Shown here piece by piece: positions 7,461-14,615 of a DNA stretch of 26,173 nucleotides. The notes beneath the pieces were generated by a model. The model did no database searches. It saw nothing but the letters and a program-made list of their open reading frames with translations, and was not told the origin of the DNA. Position 1 is the stretch's first letter. Each line of letters opens with the position of its first letter. Position numbers and translations under genes: made by a program. The DNA is taken from assembly GCA_964422415.1 (NCBI GenBank), contig CAYRBI010000080.1:1-26173 (forward strand), written 5' to 3'. The DNA is from OLB16 sp964422415. Its GTDB lineage: Bacteria > Hinthialibacterota > Hinthialibacteria > OLB16.

Positions 7461-9167
7461 ATGGCGAACAGATTCCACCCCCTTTTTTGGAGCCTTTGTG
7501 TACTTGGTTGTCTTCTCGCGCTTGCCCTCGCCTGGCTCCCAGTTCCCGTTAGCATCGCCCACTTCATTATCGAGGACATGTTTTATTACCTGCAGGCGGC
7601 CCGGCATCTCAATGCCGGTGATGTGGCGAGTCTGGATGGCCTTCATGCCACTAATGGTTTCCATCCGCTGTGGATGGCGGTCTCCCGTTGTGTGGAGGGA
7701 CTCTCGCGAGGCGATGGGAGCCTGCCTGTCCACCTTGAACTCACTCTCTGCGCATTGGCCTTTGCGTTGACCGGCGGGGTGCTCTTTCTCTGTCTGCGCA
7801 AGACCATCGCCGTTTCTCTCGCGCTCCCTCTGACTGCCTTGTTCCTTTTTAACTACCGGATGATGACTATCCCACTGGGGGGTCTGGAGTCTGGTGTTGC
7901 GGGATTGAGTGTGGGTCTACTCACCCTTTTCCTCTTAACTCACCGGCCGGAGTGGCGGACCGCGATTCCGGCGGGGTTGTTGCTGGGACTGGCCTGTTTG
8001 TCACGGTTGGATGCTTTACTACTGACAGGCATCGTGTTGGCTTGGTGGAGTCTGAGTCCCTTCTTGCGTGATGGTGGAATGGTAAAGAACGAGAGTGGAT
8101 TCTTCATCCAGCGATCTGAGGAAGAGGAAGCCAAGCAAACGGGAAATTTCAGCATTCCAGGCGGGAGGTTGATCTCTCTGGTGTGTTCAGGGGCTCTCGC
8201 GGGAGTGGTGTGCTTGCTGGTTTTAATGCCGTGGTTTGTGTTCAGTTGGAGAACCTCTCAGACATTGCTTCCGAACAGCCGGGTGGCGATCGAATCCTGG
8301 AGTGGGTATCAATGGAACTCAGCCGCAGGGCTGGTTGGGAACCTGGTGAGTCTGACCAAGAGCCGGGTAGGAGCCTCGATTGAACCCCTCAATGACCTGG
8401 GTACTCTCCTGGGGGTGTGGCCAGTTGCTTCTCCCGAGGTGGGGGGCTTGAGATATCTGGGCGCATTAGTGACCCTGGCCGGTTTGGTGGTACTGCTGGT
8501 GATCGTGTGGAAAGGTCACCACTCCGCTGGGATCCTGCCGATGGCCTGGATTCCGGTCTATGTGGTGGCGCACATTGGTTACTATGTGTTCTTTGGGCAC
8601 ATTGCCATCCGTTATTTCTATCCCACATTTCTTCCAGCGATCGTATGGTTGGGGGCATGTGCTGGAGGGTGGATACACACTGCCCGTGATCCTGGCCGGG
8701 CATTGCGTTGGGGGACCTGGGTGGTGGTGTTCTTGATCTGTGGAACCACCCTGGCGGGGATCGGTTCCTTCCAGAAAGGGCAAGCCACTGGACGGTTCCA
8801 CCCCCTCCATCTGGGACTCTACAGCGGTCTGGCTCCCTGGCTGGGAGTCAACACCCCATTCGATGCCCATATCGGCAGTTTCAATGCGGGTATCTTGAGC
8901 TACTACTCAGGACGGCAAGTGGTCAACCTTGACGGCGTCATGAATGATTCAGTCATCCCAGCTCTCCAGACAAGGACCTTGGCCAACTACCTCGATCAAC
9001 ATGGCATCAGTTACCTGGCGGATGCGGAGGAGGAAATCACCAAGTTCATGGGACGGTTTGGCGGTGATCTAGATTGGAAAAAACATTGGGAAACAGTTCT
9101 TTCACTTCCCGCTGCTTACCGGGGAGGTACCATGCGCGCGAATCTGGTGGTGATGAAAAGGAAATGA
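7461..9167 (+). CDS. Polytopic membrane glycosyltransferase-like protein (GT-C fold, GT39/ArnT-like)
   Basis: 568 residues with about ten or more hydrophobic helices. The first extracytoplasmic loop carries the acidic pair E38-D39 in IIEDMFYYLQAARHL, then ATNGFHPLW, a signature of GT-C-type transferases that use polyprenyl-phosphate sugars; the acidic residue is the likely catalytic base. A soluble C-terminal part (about 450-568) contains NLDGVMND. AAGGAG lies about 13 bases before the ATG, rather far. A charged insertion near 205-235 is unusual for a membrane domain and is probably a cytoplasmic loop. It likely transfers a sugar to a lipid or protein at the outer face of the membrane; acceptor unknown. 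Confidence 0.78.
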   Translation: MANRFHPLFWSLCVLGCLLALALAWLPVPVSIAHFIIEDMFYYLQAARHLNAGDVASLDGLHATNGFHPLWMAVSRCVEGLSRGDGSLPVHLELTLCALAFALTGGVLFLCLRKTIAVSLALPLTALFLFNYRMMTIPLGGLESGVAGLSVGLLTLFLLTHRPEWRTAIPAGLLLGLACLSRLDALLLTGIVLAWWSLSPFLRDGGMVKNESGFFIQRSEEEEAKQTGNFSIPGGRLISLVCSGALAGVVCLLVLMPWFVFSWRTSQTLLPNSRVAIESWSGYQWNSAAGLVGNLVSLTKSRVGASIEPLNDLGTLLGVWPVASPEVGGLRYLGALVTLAGLVVLLVIVWKGHHSAGILPMAWIPVYVVAHIGYYVFFGHIAIRYFYPTFLPAIVWLGACAGGWIHTARDPGRALRWGTWVVVFLICGTTLAGIGSFQKGQATGRFHPLHLGLYSGLAPWLGVNTPFDAHIGSFNAGILSYYSGRQVVNLDGVMNDSVIPALQTRTLANYLDQHGISYLADAEEEITKFMGRFGGDLDWKKHWETVLSLPAAYRGGTMRANLVVMKRK

Positions 9168-9168
9168 A

Positions 9169-9190
9169 GGGGCGCGCCTAGGCGCGCCCC
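9169..9190. terminator. Palindrome between convergent genes, possible bidirectional terminator
   Basis: GGGGCGCGCC-TA-GGCGCGCCCC is a perfect 10-bp stem starting two bases after the glycosyltransferase stop, with spoVG converging from the right. There is no T tract on either side, so intrinsic termination is uncertain. Confidence 0.55.
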
Positions 9191-9203
9191 AAACATAGTT
9201 TAT

Positions 9204-9536
9204 CTAGACCGCAATCTCTTTGGGTGCTGGATCTATACCAGATCCAGCATCTCCGGCGGCCTGCTCGGAATGAGGCTTGGCTATCTCCGCATGATAGGCC
9301 TGAAGGACTTGGTCCTCGATCTTCTTGCGGAGCTCGGGCCTAAGCGGATGTGCCACGTCCGAATATGTGCCGTCCTGCCGTTTGCGGCTAGGCATGGCTA
9401 CAAATACGCCTCCATTCCCGCGAATGATACGCAAATCCCTGACCACAAACTCATCATCGAAAGTCAAGGTTGCATACGCGAGAAGACGTTCATCCGGACG
9501 TGTCACCGGATAGACTCGTACCTCGGTTATCTCCAT
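9204..9536 (-). CDS. spoVG: SpoVG family regulator
   Basis: 110 residues; SpoVG proteins are usually 85-100. The core starts MEITEVRVYPV and continues with LAYATLTFDDEFVVRDLRII, then GGVFVAMPSRKR and HPLRPELRKKIEDQVLQAYH, all typical. The last ~25 residues (Glu/Ala/Pro-rich) are a low-complexity tail. In Firmicutes SpoVG affects septation and sporulation; in spirochaetes and staphylococci it binds DNA or RNA and regulates virulence or metabolism. AAGGAG lies 8 bases before the ATG. It follows the 30-aa basic protein gene on the same strand by 107 bases and may share its promoter. Confidence 0.95.
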   Translation of the reverse strand: MEITEVRVYPVTRPDERLLAYATLTFDDEFVVRDLRIIRGNGGVFVAMPSRKRQDGTYSDVAHPLRPELRKKIEDQVLQAYHAEIAKPHSEQAAGDAGSGIDPAPKEIAV

Positions 9537-9643
9537 GCGTCAGACTCCTTTCCTCAACGAGCCGTGCCCTCCAGCGAAGAAGGGAATTCCCCATACGTCA
9601 AAGGGGTCGAGGATGAAGCCGTTTGGCTCTGTCGCGTTCCCGG

Positions 9644-9736
9644 TTACTTCTTCTTCTTATGACGGTCACGACGCAAGCGTTTCCGGCGTTTATGTGTCGC
9701 CATTTTCATCCGCTTGCGTTTCTTTCCAGAGGGCAT
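9644..9736 (-). CDS. 30-aa AURKAIP1/COX24-domain protein, likely small-subunit ribosomal protein (bS22/mS38-like)
   Basis: The peptide starts MPSGKKRKRMKMATHKRRKR and ends HKKKK, with about 18 Lys/Arg. This closely follows the tiny bacterial AURKAIP1/COX24-domain proteins (MPSGKKRKRHKMATHKR pattern). Relatives are mitochondrial mS38 and mycobacterial bS22, which bind the decoding region of the small ribosomal subunit; that role here is inferred by family. AGAAGGAGA lies 8 bases before the ATG, and a good promoter is at 9757-9784. At 93 bases it is easily missed by gene finders. Confidence 0.85.
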   Translation of the reverse strand: MPSGKKRKRMKMATHKRRKRLRRDRHKKKK

Positions 9737-9756
9737 CCGCTGCTCTCCTTCTAGTG

Positions 9757-9784
9757 AATATAGATAACCCACTCAAGCCGTCAA
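9757..9784 (-). promoter_or_regulatory. Sigma-70-type promoter for the 30-aa protein gene
   Basis: On the minus strand TTGACG (9784-9779) and TATATT (9762-9757) are 16 bases apart. The start site would be near 9750, just ahead of the AAGGAG ribosome site, so the leader is very short. It may also serve spoVG. Confidence 0.65.
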
Positions 9785-9831
9785 CTGTTTTGTAAACCGC
9801 CTGATGGATTACTGTTTGTGAGCAGGCGAGG

Positions 9832-9858
9832 AAAAAAACCCATTGGGTAAGCAATGGG
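9832..9858 (-). terminator. Rho-independent terminator downstream of the MEMO-family gene
   Basis: On the minus strand a 7-bp stem (CCCATTG with CAATGGG, 6-base loop) is followed directly by GGTTTTTTT-type sequence (seven T). It lies 177 bases beyond the MEMO-family stop and insulates the small-protein promoter. Confidence 0.75.
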
Positions 9859-10035
9859 CCACGGCTCCGCCACGGGAAGGGAATCTGCCCTTTTTCCCAC
9901 CTTTCGTCAAGCTATACGGAGTCCCGGGCTGGTTTGTCCTTCATTCCCCCTTGTTTCCCTTCTGGTCAGACCACCAGTTCAGACTCACTGTCCCGCCACT
10001 GAAAGGTGGTAGCAGGGCATGTGAATGGGGCGCAA
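9859..10035. other. Untranslated tail of the MEMO-family gene
   Basis: The 177 bases between the stop codon and the terminator hold no supported gene. ORFs here on the plus strand run into the antisense of the MEMO-family gene and lack ribosome sites. Confidence 0.35.
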
Positions 10036-10905
10036 TCACTTTGCGGTCCATGCCACCGCGCCATACCCGACCACGCGCCCTGGTTCTCCATGCGGCCCCA
10101 TACCGCTGTTGGTGTATCCCAGAAGTGTTCCCTGTGTGGCTCCCAATCCCAGTGCGGCATGCATCCCGGAGAAGAGGGCTGCCTTGCTGCACACCGCACA
10201 GTGCAATCCCGGCCCACCACGTGTTTCGATTTGGTCGATAGCCCGCGCCGCAGTGGAGGGATCGAGCGAGACAATCCACTCGAGAGATTCGTGATCCACC
10301 AGCTCCGCGAAGTCTTTGGGGGGGTAGTGTGAGAGATCGGTCGAGGCCACGATCAATATCTTCCGTCCCAGTTCTCCCGCCACTTCCGCGATGGCCTGGC
10401 CTGCCTCCTCGGGGATGGGTGGGGAGTCGTCTTGCGTGAGGATCTCCACCACACGCGCGGTGGGGAAGGTCCGCTGGATGAAGGGGAGCTGAGTCTCCAC
10501 CGAATGCTCCGATACATGCGCCTCGCGCCGGAAGGATACGAAGGGGATTTTGGAGGCCAGCGCCTCCACAAACTCACCATCACATTCCACCATGCCGAGG
10601 GGAGTCTCACAGGCCTGTGCGGTCAAGAGGGAAATACCCTCTACACGGACACGGTGCGACAGTCCCAGCACCACCACAGTCTCTGGATGTGCTTCCCGCG
10701 CGGCATAAAAGGACAAGGCGGCGGTAGGCGCGGAGAAGACATACCCGGCATGGGGCGCGACAATGCCGATCACCTGGCCGAGTGGTTCTGGGAGGGTGGA
10801 TTGGGCAGCAGCCTCATATTCGCCCAACTCTCTTTCGAGAACCCGTTTGGAGTCTGGATAGAACCGTCCCGCGAATGAGGCGGGTTTGATCCAGGGAGTG
10901 GACAT
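10036..10905 (-). CDS. amrB: MEMO1-family protein (AmmeMemoRadiSam system protein B)
   Basis: 289 residues, normal family length. Motifs in order are FAGRFYP near the start, APHAGYVFSAPTAA, VVLGLSHR, EHSVETQLPFIQ, STDLSHYP and a GLHCAVCSKAA segment. In human MEMO1 and its bacterial relatives the conserved His residues of PHAGY and EHSVE and a Cys in the GxxxC segment line a metal site of the extradiol-dioxygenase-like fold. AGGAGG lies 8 bases before the ATG. The usual partners AMMECR1 (AmrA) and a radical SAM protein (AmrS) are not next to it. The physiological reaction in bacteria is unsettled. Confidence 0.93.
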   Translation of the reverse strand: MSTPWIKPASFAGRFYPDSKRVLERELGEYEAAAQSTLPEPLGQVIGIVAPHAGYVFSAPTAALSFYAAREAHPETVVVLGLSHRVRVEGISLLTAQACETPLGMVECDGEFVEALASKIPFVSFRREAHVSEHSVETQLPFIQRTFPTARVVEILTQDDSPPIPEEAGQAIAEVAGELGRKILIVASTDLSHYPPKDFAELVDHESLEWIVSLDPSTAARAIDQIETRGGPGLHCAVCSKAALFSGMHAALGLGATQGTLLGYTNSGMGPHGEPGRVVGYGAVAWTAK

Positions 10906-10986
10906 GGGAGAGACCTCCTGTGTGTGCGCAATGGTTTCTTGGTATGCCTTATCGTCACTCCCGCAGGGGGGCTGGGCAAGGGGAGG

Positions 10987-11208
10987 TTAGGAAAGTGATT
11001 CCCATTCCTCATGAGAAACTCCTGCTTGTTTCAGGATATGAACAAGGAAGTCCACCCCAATAACCTCTTTATGGGGATTTGGAAGGACTACGCGCCTCTT
11101 CTTCCTAACCATGAAGCGGTGCTTTCCTCCTCTGAAGGGACCCTCAAACCCGGCACGGGAGAGCCGTCGTACTAAGTCCCGGTGTGAGATAGGTGAGAGA
11201 CCACTCAT
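10987..11208 (-). CDS. hicA: HicA-type mRNA interferase toxin
   Basis: 73 residues. The double-stranded-RNA-binding-like HicA fold is indicated by SHRDLVRRLSRAGFE, then RGGKHRFM, whose His is the catalytic residue in HicA toxins, and the VVLPNPHKEV strand. The ATG overlaps the hicB stop by one base (TGATG), so translation is coupled. HicA cleaves mRNA when HicB is lost. Confidence 0.88.
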   Translation of the reverse strand: MSGLSPISHRDLVRRLSRAGFEGPFRGGKHRFMVRKKRRVVLPNPHKEVIGVDFLVHILKQAGVSHEEWESLS

Positions 11209-11456
11209 CAGGCAGTTGCACGAAAGGGTTCCAGACCAACACCACCAATTGCAGGGATCTCATGCCCGAGCTGCAACCCCAGCATGATCCAGGCATCGAG
11301 GGTATCCTCAAGATTGGTCCGGCACTCCTCCAGTGTGCTCCCAGTGGCAAGAACACCCTCCAAACCTGGAATCTCTCCATAGTAGGGCTCGCCAGGTTGG
11401 TCAATGATCTCGTAGTGGGCCTGGGCCATCGCGGTGTCGATATATCTTCTCAGCAT
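11208..11456 (-). CDS. hicB: HicB-type antitoxin
   Basis: 82 residues. The partial RNase H-like HicB fold is seen in AHYEIIDQPGEPYYGEIPGL followed by GVLATGSTLEECRTNLEDTL. There is no clear C-terminal helix-turn-helix or ribbon-helix-helix domain, so autoregulation through this protein is uncertain. GGAGGA lies about 9 bases before the ATG. It precedes hicA, the less common gene order. Confidence 0.88.
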   Translation of the reverse strand: MLRRYIDTAMAQAHYEIIDQPGEPYYGEIPGLEGVLATGSTLEECRTNLEDTLDAWIMLGLQLGHEIPAIGGVGLEPFRATA

Positions 11457-11491
11457 GATAGTATACTCCTCCCTGTCGTTCCCCTCTCGGG

Positions 11492-12016
11492 CTAGTTCAC
11501 CTGGCTTTGTTCCTTCTCACCTTTATCGTCCCCTTCCGGATGAGATTCAGCAAGGGGAATTTCAGTCTCCAGATATTGGTTTATCGCTGGTTCTGTCCGG
11601 GTCAGGAAAGCTACCAGGTATGTGGAGAAGATCAGGAATGCACCCCCATAACCCGCGGCCATGAGGGAAACCTCCAGGGGCCAAAGCGCGCTTTCCGCGG
11701 TGCGGAGATTCGGTATCACCCTGACATTTGCCAGCTCATTCCTCAGTACAGCCCATACGGGGATCCCTAACAACGCCACGGAAACTACACAGATCCCCGT
11801 GAATAGGACCAGACTACACATCCGGCACCGCCGGGGATGAGCCGTGAGACGTTCAGGGAAACCGGCGAAGCGCGCCAAATCTTTGGGATTCTCAGCTTTC
11901 CGATGGAGATACCATGCCCCCCGTCCTATCATCACGAACAGCAGCGGGAATAATCCGAGTAACCAAAGGGGACCATATTCTTTCAGCAGAAGATCCAATA
12001 AGGGCGGATCCACCAT
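11492..12016 (-). CDS. Three-helix membrane protein, unknown function
   Basis: 174 residues from ATG 12016, chosen because GGAGG lies 8 bases upstream; an earlier in-frame start at 12112 would add 32 residues of non-membrane sequence. Hydrophobic helices lie at about 14-36, 68-92 and 113-137. Between the first two is a basic segment with CxxC (RRCRMC). The C-terminus is strongly acidic (ESHPEGDDKGEKEQ). I do not recognise the family. hicB follows after 35 bases on the same strand; co-transcription is possible but no functional link is visible. Confidence 0.65.
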   Translation of the reverse strand: MVDPPLLDLLLKEYGPLWLLGLFPLLFVMIGRGAWYLHRKAENPKDLARFAGFPERLTAHPRRCRMCSLVLFTGICVVSVALLGIPVWAVLRNELANVRVIPNLRTAESALWPLEVSLMAAGYGGAFLIFSTYLVAFLTRTEPAINQYLETEIPLAESHPEGDDKGEKEQSQVN

Positions 12017-12105
12017 CTCATAACCTCCATGCCTCTCTGTTGTCTTGTACCTTTTCCCTGATTTTACTCTTCCTCCATCGCAGCTACACCACCTTCTCTC
12101 CAGGG

Positions 12106-12135
12106 TTGACACCTCTTGGTCCCATCTCCTAGATT
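12106..12135 (+). promoter_or_regulatory. Sigma-70-type promoter for the MFS transporter
   Basis: TTGACA (12106-12111, perfect -35) and TAGATT (12130-12135) are 18 bases apart. A start about 7 bases later falls near 12142, only ~6 bases before the TTG start codon, which implies a leaderless or nearly leaderless transcript. Confidence 0.55.
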
Positions 12136-12147
12136 TGCCCTAACACC

Positions 12148-13404
12148 TTGATAGACCGCCCACACCCCCGCATTGCCTTTACCCATCCGGACTTCCGGTT
12201 CTTTGAGATCGCCCGCTTCTTGTCGATTGCCGGGGGGCAGATGCTATCCGTGGCGGTGGGATGGCAGATCTATGCCCTGACCTCCGATCCCTTGGCGCTT
12301 GGTTATATCGGTTTGGTCATCTTCCTGCCCGGAGCGGGATTTTCCTTAATCGCGGGGCATGTGGCCGACCGCTTCGACCGGCGCGGGGTAGTCATGGTGT
12401 GTGAGATGACCCAAGCTCTCGGGGGGCTGTCGTTGGCCCTGATGACCTACCATGGCATCTCGAGTCCTCTGCCGGTTTACTTCCTGTTGTTCATTCTCGG
12501 CACTGCACGGGCCTTCCATGGCCCCGCCAGCCAGGCCCTCTTGCCACGGTTGGTGCCACCTGAACACTTCAGCAATGCGGTGGCCTGGAACTCCTCGATC
12601 TGGCAGCTGGCGGTCATCCTGGGGCCGAGTATGGGCGGGGCGATCTACAGCCTCAGTGGGGGCGCCATGGCGGTCTACTGTGTGAATGCGGTCTTCATGT
12701 TGGGAGCCTTTGGTTCCATGGCTGTTATCGCCACGCGTACGGGACGCATGGAGACGGAAGACCTCTCCTGGAACACGGTGTTGGCGGGATTGCGTTACAT
12801 TTTTGACCGCCGTGCGATTTTAGGAGCGATCTCGCTGGATCTGTTCGCGGTGTTGCTCGGAGGCGCGGTGGCATTGTTGCCGGTTTTCGCCAAGGATATC
12901 CTCCAGGTGGGGCCCATCGGTTTGGGTGTGTTACGTGGCGCGCCGGCGGTTGGGGCCGCTGTGACGGCGGTCCTGGTGGCGCATCTGCCCCCCATGCGCC
13001 GTGCTGGATTGGCCATGTTCTGGTGCGTGGCAGGTTTCGGTACCGCCACGGTTATCTTCGGGCTCTCCACCCACTTCGTGCTCTCCCTGGTCTGTCTGAT
13101 CTTGTTAGGTTCTTTTGACATGGTGAGTGTGATTGTCCGTCACACCCTGGTGCAGGCGCTGACCCCGCATTCCATGCAGGGGCGTGTCGCCGCAGCCAAC
13201 CTGGTCTTCATCGGCGCCTCGAATGAACTCGGTGAATTTGAATCGGGTCTCACTGCCGCCTGGTTTGGTGTGGTCCCGGCGGTGGTTTTAGGAGGGGTGG
13301 GTACGCTTCTGGTTACTGTCCTCTGGGCCTGGTGCTTCCCGGAATTGCGGCAGGTCAAACGCCTGGATAACCTGCGCGCCTTGGAAGAACCCGCAGCGGG
13401 GTAA
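12148..13404 (+). CDS. MFS transporter, EntS/MFS_3-like exporter
   Basis: 418 residues and about 12 helices. The early HPDFRFFEIARFLSIAGGQM segment and the motif-A loop GHVADRFDRR between helices 2 and 3 match the MFS_3/enterobactin-exporter-like group. GPASQALLPRLVPPEHFSNA is also typical. Start: the first in-frame ATG is residue 32, inside helix 1, so TTG 12148 is the likely start even though no Shine-Dalgarno sequence precedes it. An in-frame TAG at 12130-12132 limits any extension. Substrate unknown; small hydrophobic or siderophore-like molecules are typical for the group. Confidence 0.88.
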   Translation: MIDRPHPRIAFTHPDFRFFEIARFLSIAGGQMLSVAVGWQIYALTSDPLALGYIGLVIFLPGAGFSLIAGHVADRFDRRGVVMVCEMTQALGGLSLALMTYHGISSPLPVYFLLFILGTARAFHGPASQALLPRLVPPEHFSNAVAWNSSIWQLAVILGPSMGGAIYSLSGGAMAVYCVNAVFMLGAFGSMAVIATRTGRMETEDLSWNTVLAGLRYIFDRRAILGAISLDLFAVLLGGAVALLPVFAKDILQVGPIGLGVLRGAPAVGAAVTAVLVAHLPPMRRAGLAMFWCVAGFGTATVIFGLSTHFVLSLVCLILLGSFDMVSVIVRHTLVQALTPHSMQGRVAAANLVFIGASNELGEFESGLTAAWFGVVPAVVLGGVGTLLVTVLWAWCFPELRQVKRLDNLRALEEPAAG

Positions 13405-13405
13405 T

Positions 13406-13441
13406 GATTTGTATGTTGTTCACGCGTTAGCGTGCTCTTTT
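13406..13441. repeat. Hairpin repeat core, inverted relative to the 7.37 kb copy
   Basis: Read on the minus strand, 31 bases match the core at 7375-7405 with one mismatch, including CACGC-TAAC-GCGTG and GAACAACATACAAATC. It begins one base after the TAA of the MFS gene; unlike the other copies it has no C/G-rich arms. Confidence 0.7.
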
Positions 13442-13478
13442 GGGACCTTTTTCTTGTCCTGATTGTTATTTTATCGCT

Positions 13479-13502
13479 GTGCCGGGAATCCTTTCCCAGC
13501 AC
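13479..13502 (-). terminator. Weak hairpin downstream of the deacetylase gene
   Basis: GTGC-C-GGGA pairs with TCCC-A-GCAC with one mismatch. On the minus strand GCGATAAAATAAC follows instead of a clean T tract, so termination is only possible. It lies between two convergent genes. Confidence 0.3.
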
Positions 13503-13625
13503 AATGGAAAACGGGGATTCCTCTCCCCATGTGGAATGGATCAGAGAAGGGATGGATCCCTAGGAATAAGCGGCGCGAGAAAGGAATCACGCGCCAGCGG
13601 GCGAAGGTTTACATCGGATCCAGTC

Positions 13626-14615
13626 TCACCCCGCCTGAGTGAACTTCGGCTCCACCAGCCGGGTGTCTTGGCATGAGGTGGCGATCCGCGCGTGTTCACG
13701 CAGGGGGAGGATCTCGAACCTTGCCGCTAGCAGAGCGAGGAATTCGTTCATTCTTTCCAACTTCACCTGGCTTCCCAATTGCATCGCGGGGAAGAAAGCC
13801 AGCGACTTGACATCCTCAGACCCAAGAAAATCGAGCGGGTGTAAGAGCAAGGAAATCCCGGTTCCCGTGAACTGACAAAAACGGAGCGCTGTCTCCCAAT
13901 ACAGACTCGCGATGGCGGAGCTGAAGGAGGAGAGATAGAGGAGATAACTTGCGTGGATGGGCACTTTGAACAAGGGGAATGTGGTCACCGGGATTTCCAG
14001 GAGGCGTTCCATACCCAAGTTCCAGTGGTAGGGTTTGAGGGGACGAAAACCCTCGCTGAAGGCGCCAAAGAGTTGCTTGCGTTGCTCCCTTTCTTCATCG
14101 GAGAGCTTCGAGGTCATGAAGTAATAAGCTCTTGCCAGGGGCCCCAGAAAGGTCGGAAAGGTACTCGCGTCATACTCATAACCACGGCGCTTGAGAACCC
14201 GTAATACAGCCTGAGAGAGGCTGAATCCGGGCCCACGGAATCCTACGGGGTGGCAGCCGGTGACCTGCTCGATGGCCTCCTCGGCACGCGCTAACTCGCT
14301 CTCGATCTCTCCCTCGCTGTAAAGGTGCAGCCAGGGCTCATGATTGAAGGAGTGGTTGCCGATCTCATGCCCCGCCGCGGCGAGAGAGAAGATAGCCTCA
14401 TGATTCTTCTCCAACGCGGCATCCTGTCCCACCACGAAAAAGGTGAGGGTCAGATTCCTCTTGGCAAAAAACTGGAGTACGCGCGGCGCAACCACGTCCA
14501 GATAGGATGGAAAGGTTCGCCAGGCCTCATCGCCATGGACTCGCAGGTAAGACCACTCGTTGTCGAGATCGAGGGATAAACTAGCAATGGGCTTCTGACC
14601 CGTTTTTTGTGTCAT
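13626..14615 (-). CDS. Polysaccharide deacetylase (NodB homology domain)
   Basis: 329 residues. Motif 1 is SLDLDNEW (D16, D18). Motif 2 is GHEIGNHSFNH with the metal pair H88-x3-H92. Motif 3 is GFRGPGFS. All are intact, so an active metal-dependent CE4 N- or O-deacetylase of a polysaccharide or glycolipid is likely. No signal peptide is visible, which suggests cytoplasmic action on a precursor. It overlaps the upstream FAD oxidoreductase gene by 4 bases (ATGA), so the two are co-translated. No strong independent ribosome site is needed. Confidence 0.9.
   Translation of the reverse strand: MTQKTGQKPIASLSLDLDNEWSYLRVHGDEAWRTFPSYLDVVAPRVLQFFAKRNLTLTFFVVGQDAALEKNHEAIFSLAAAGHEIGNHSFNHEPWLHLYSEGEIESELARAEEAIEQVTGCHPVGFRGPGFSLSQAVLRVLKRRGYEYDASTFPTFLGPLARAYYFMTSKLSDEEREQRKQLFGAFSEGFRPLKPYHWNLGMERLLEIPVTTFPLFKVPIHASYLLYLSSFSSAIASLYWETALRFCQFTGTGISLLLHPLDFLGSEDVKSLAFFPAMQLGSQVKLERMNEFLALLAARFEILPLREHARIATSCQDTRLVEPKFTQAG

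Noticed and set aside
9582..9591. GGGAATTCCC palindrome upstream of spoVG
   Set aside because: A TTGACG lies just upstream on the minus strand, but there is no matching -10 at proper spacing, so neither operator nor promoter can be supported.
11460..11467. AGTATACT palindrome before hicB as operator
   Set aside because: Eight bases only, between the ribosome site and the start codon; too short to call without other copies.
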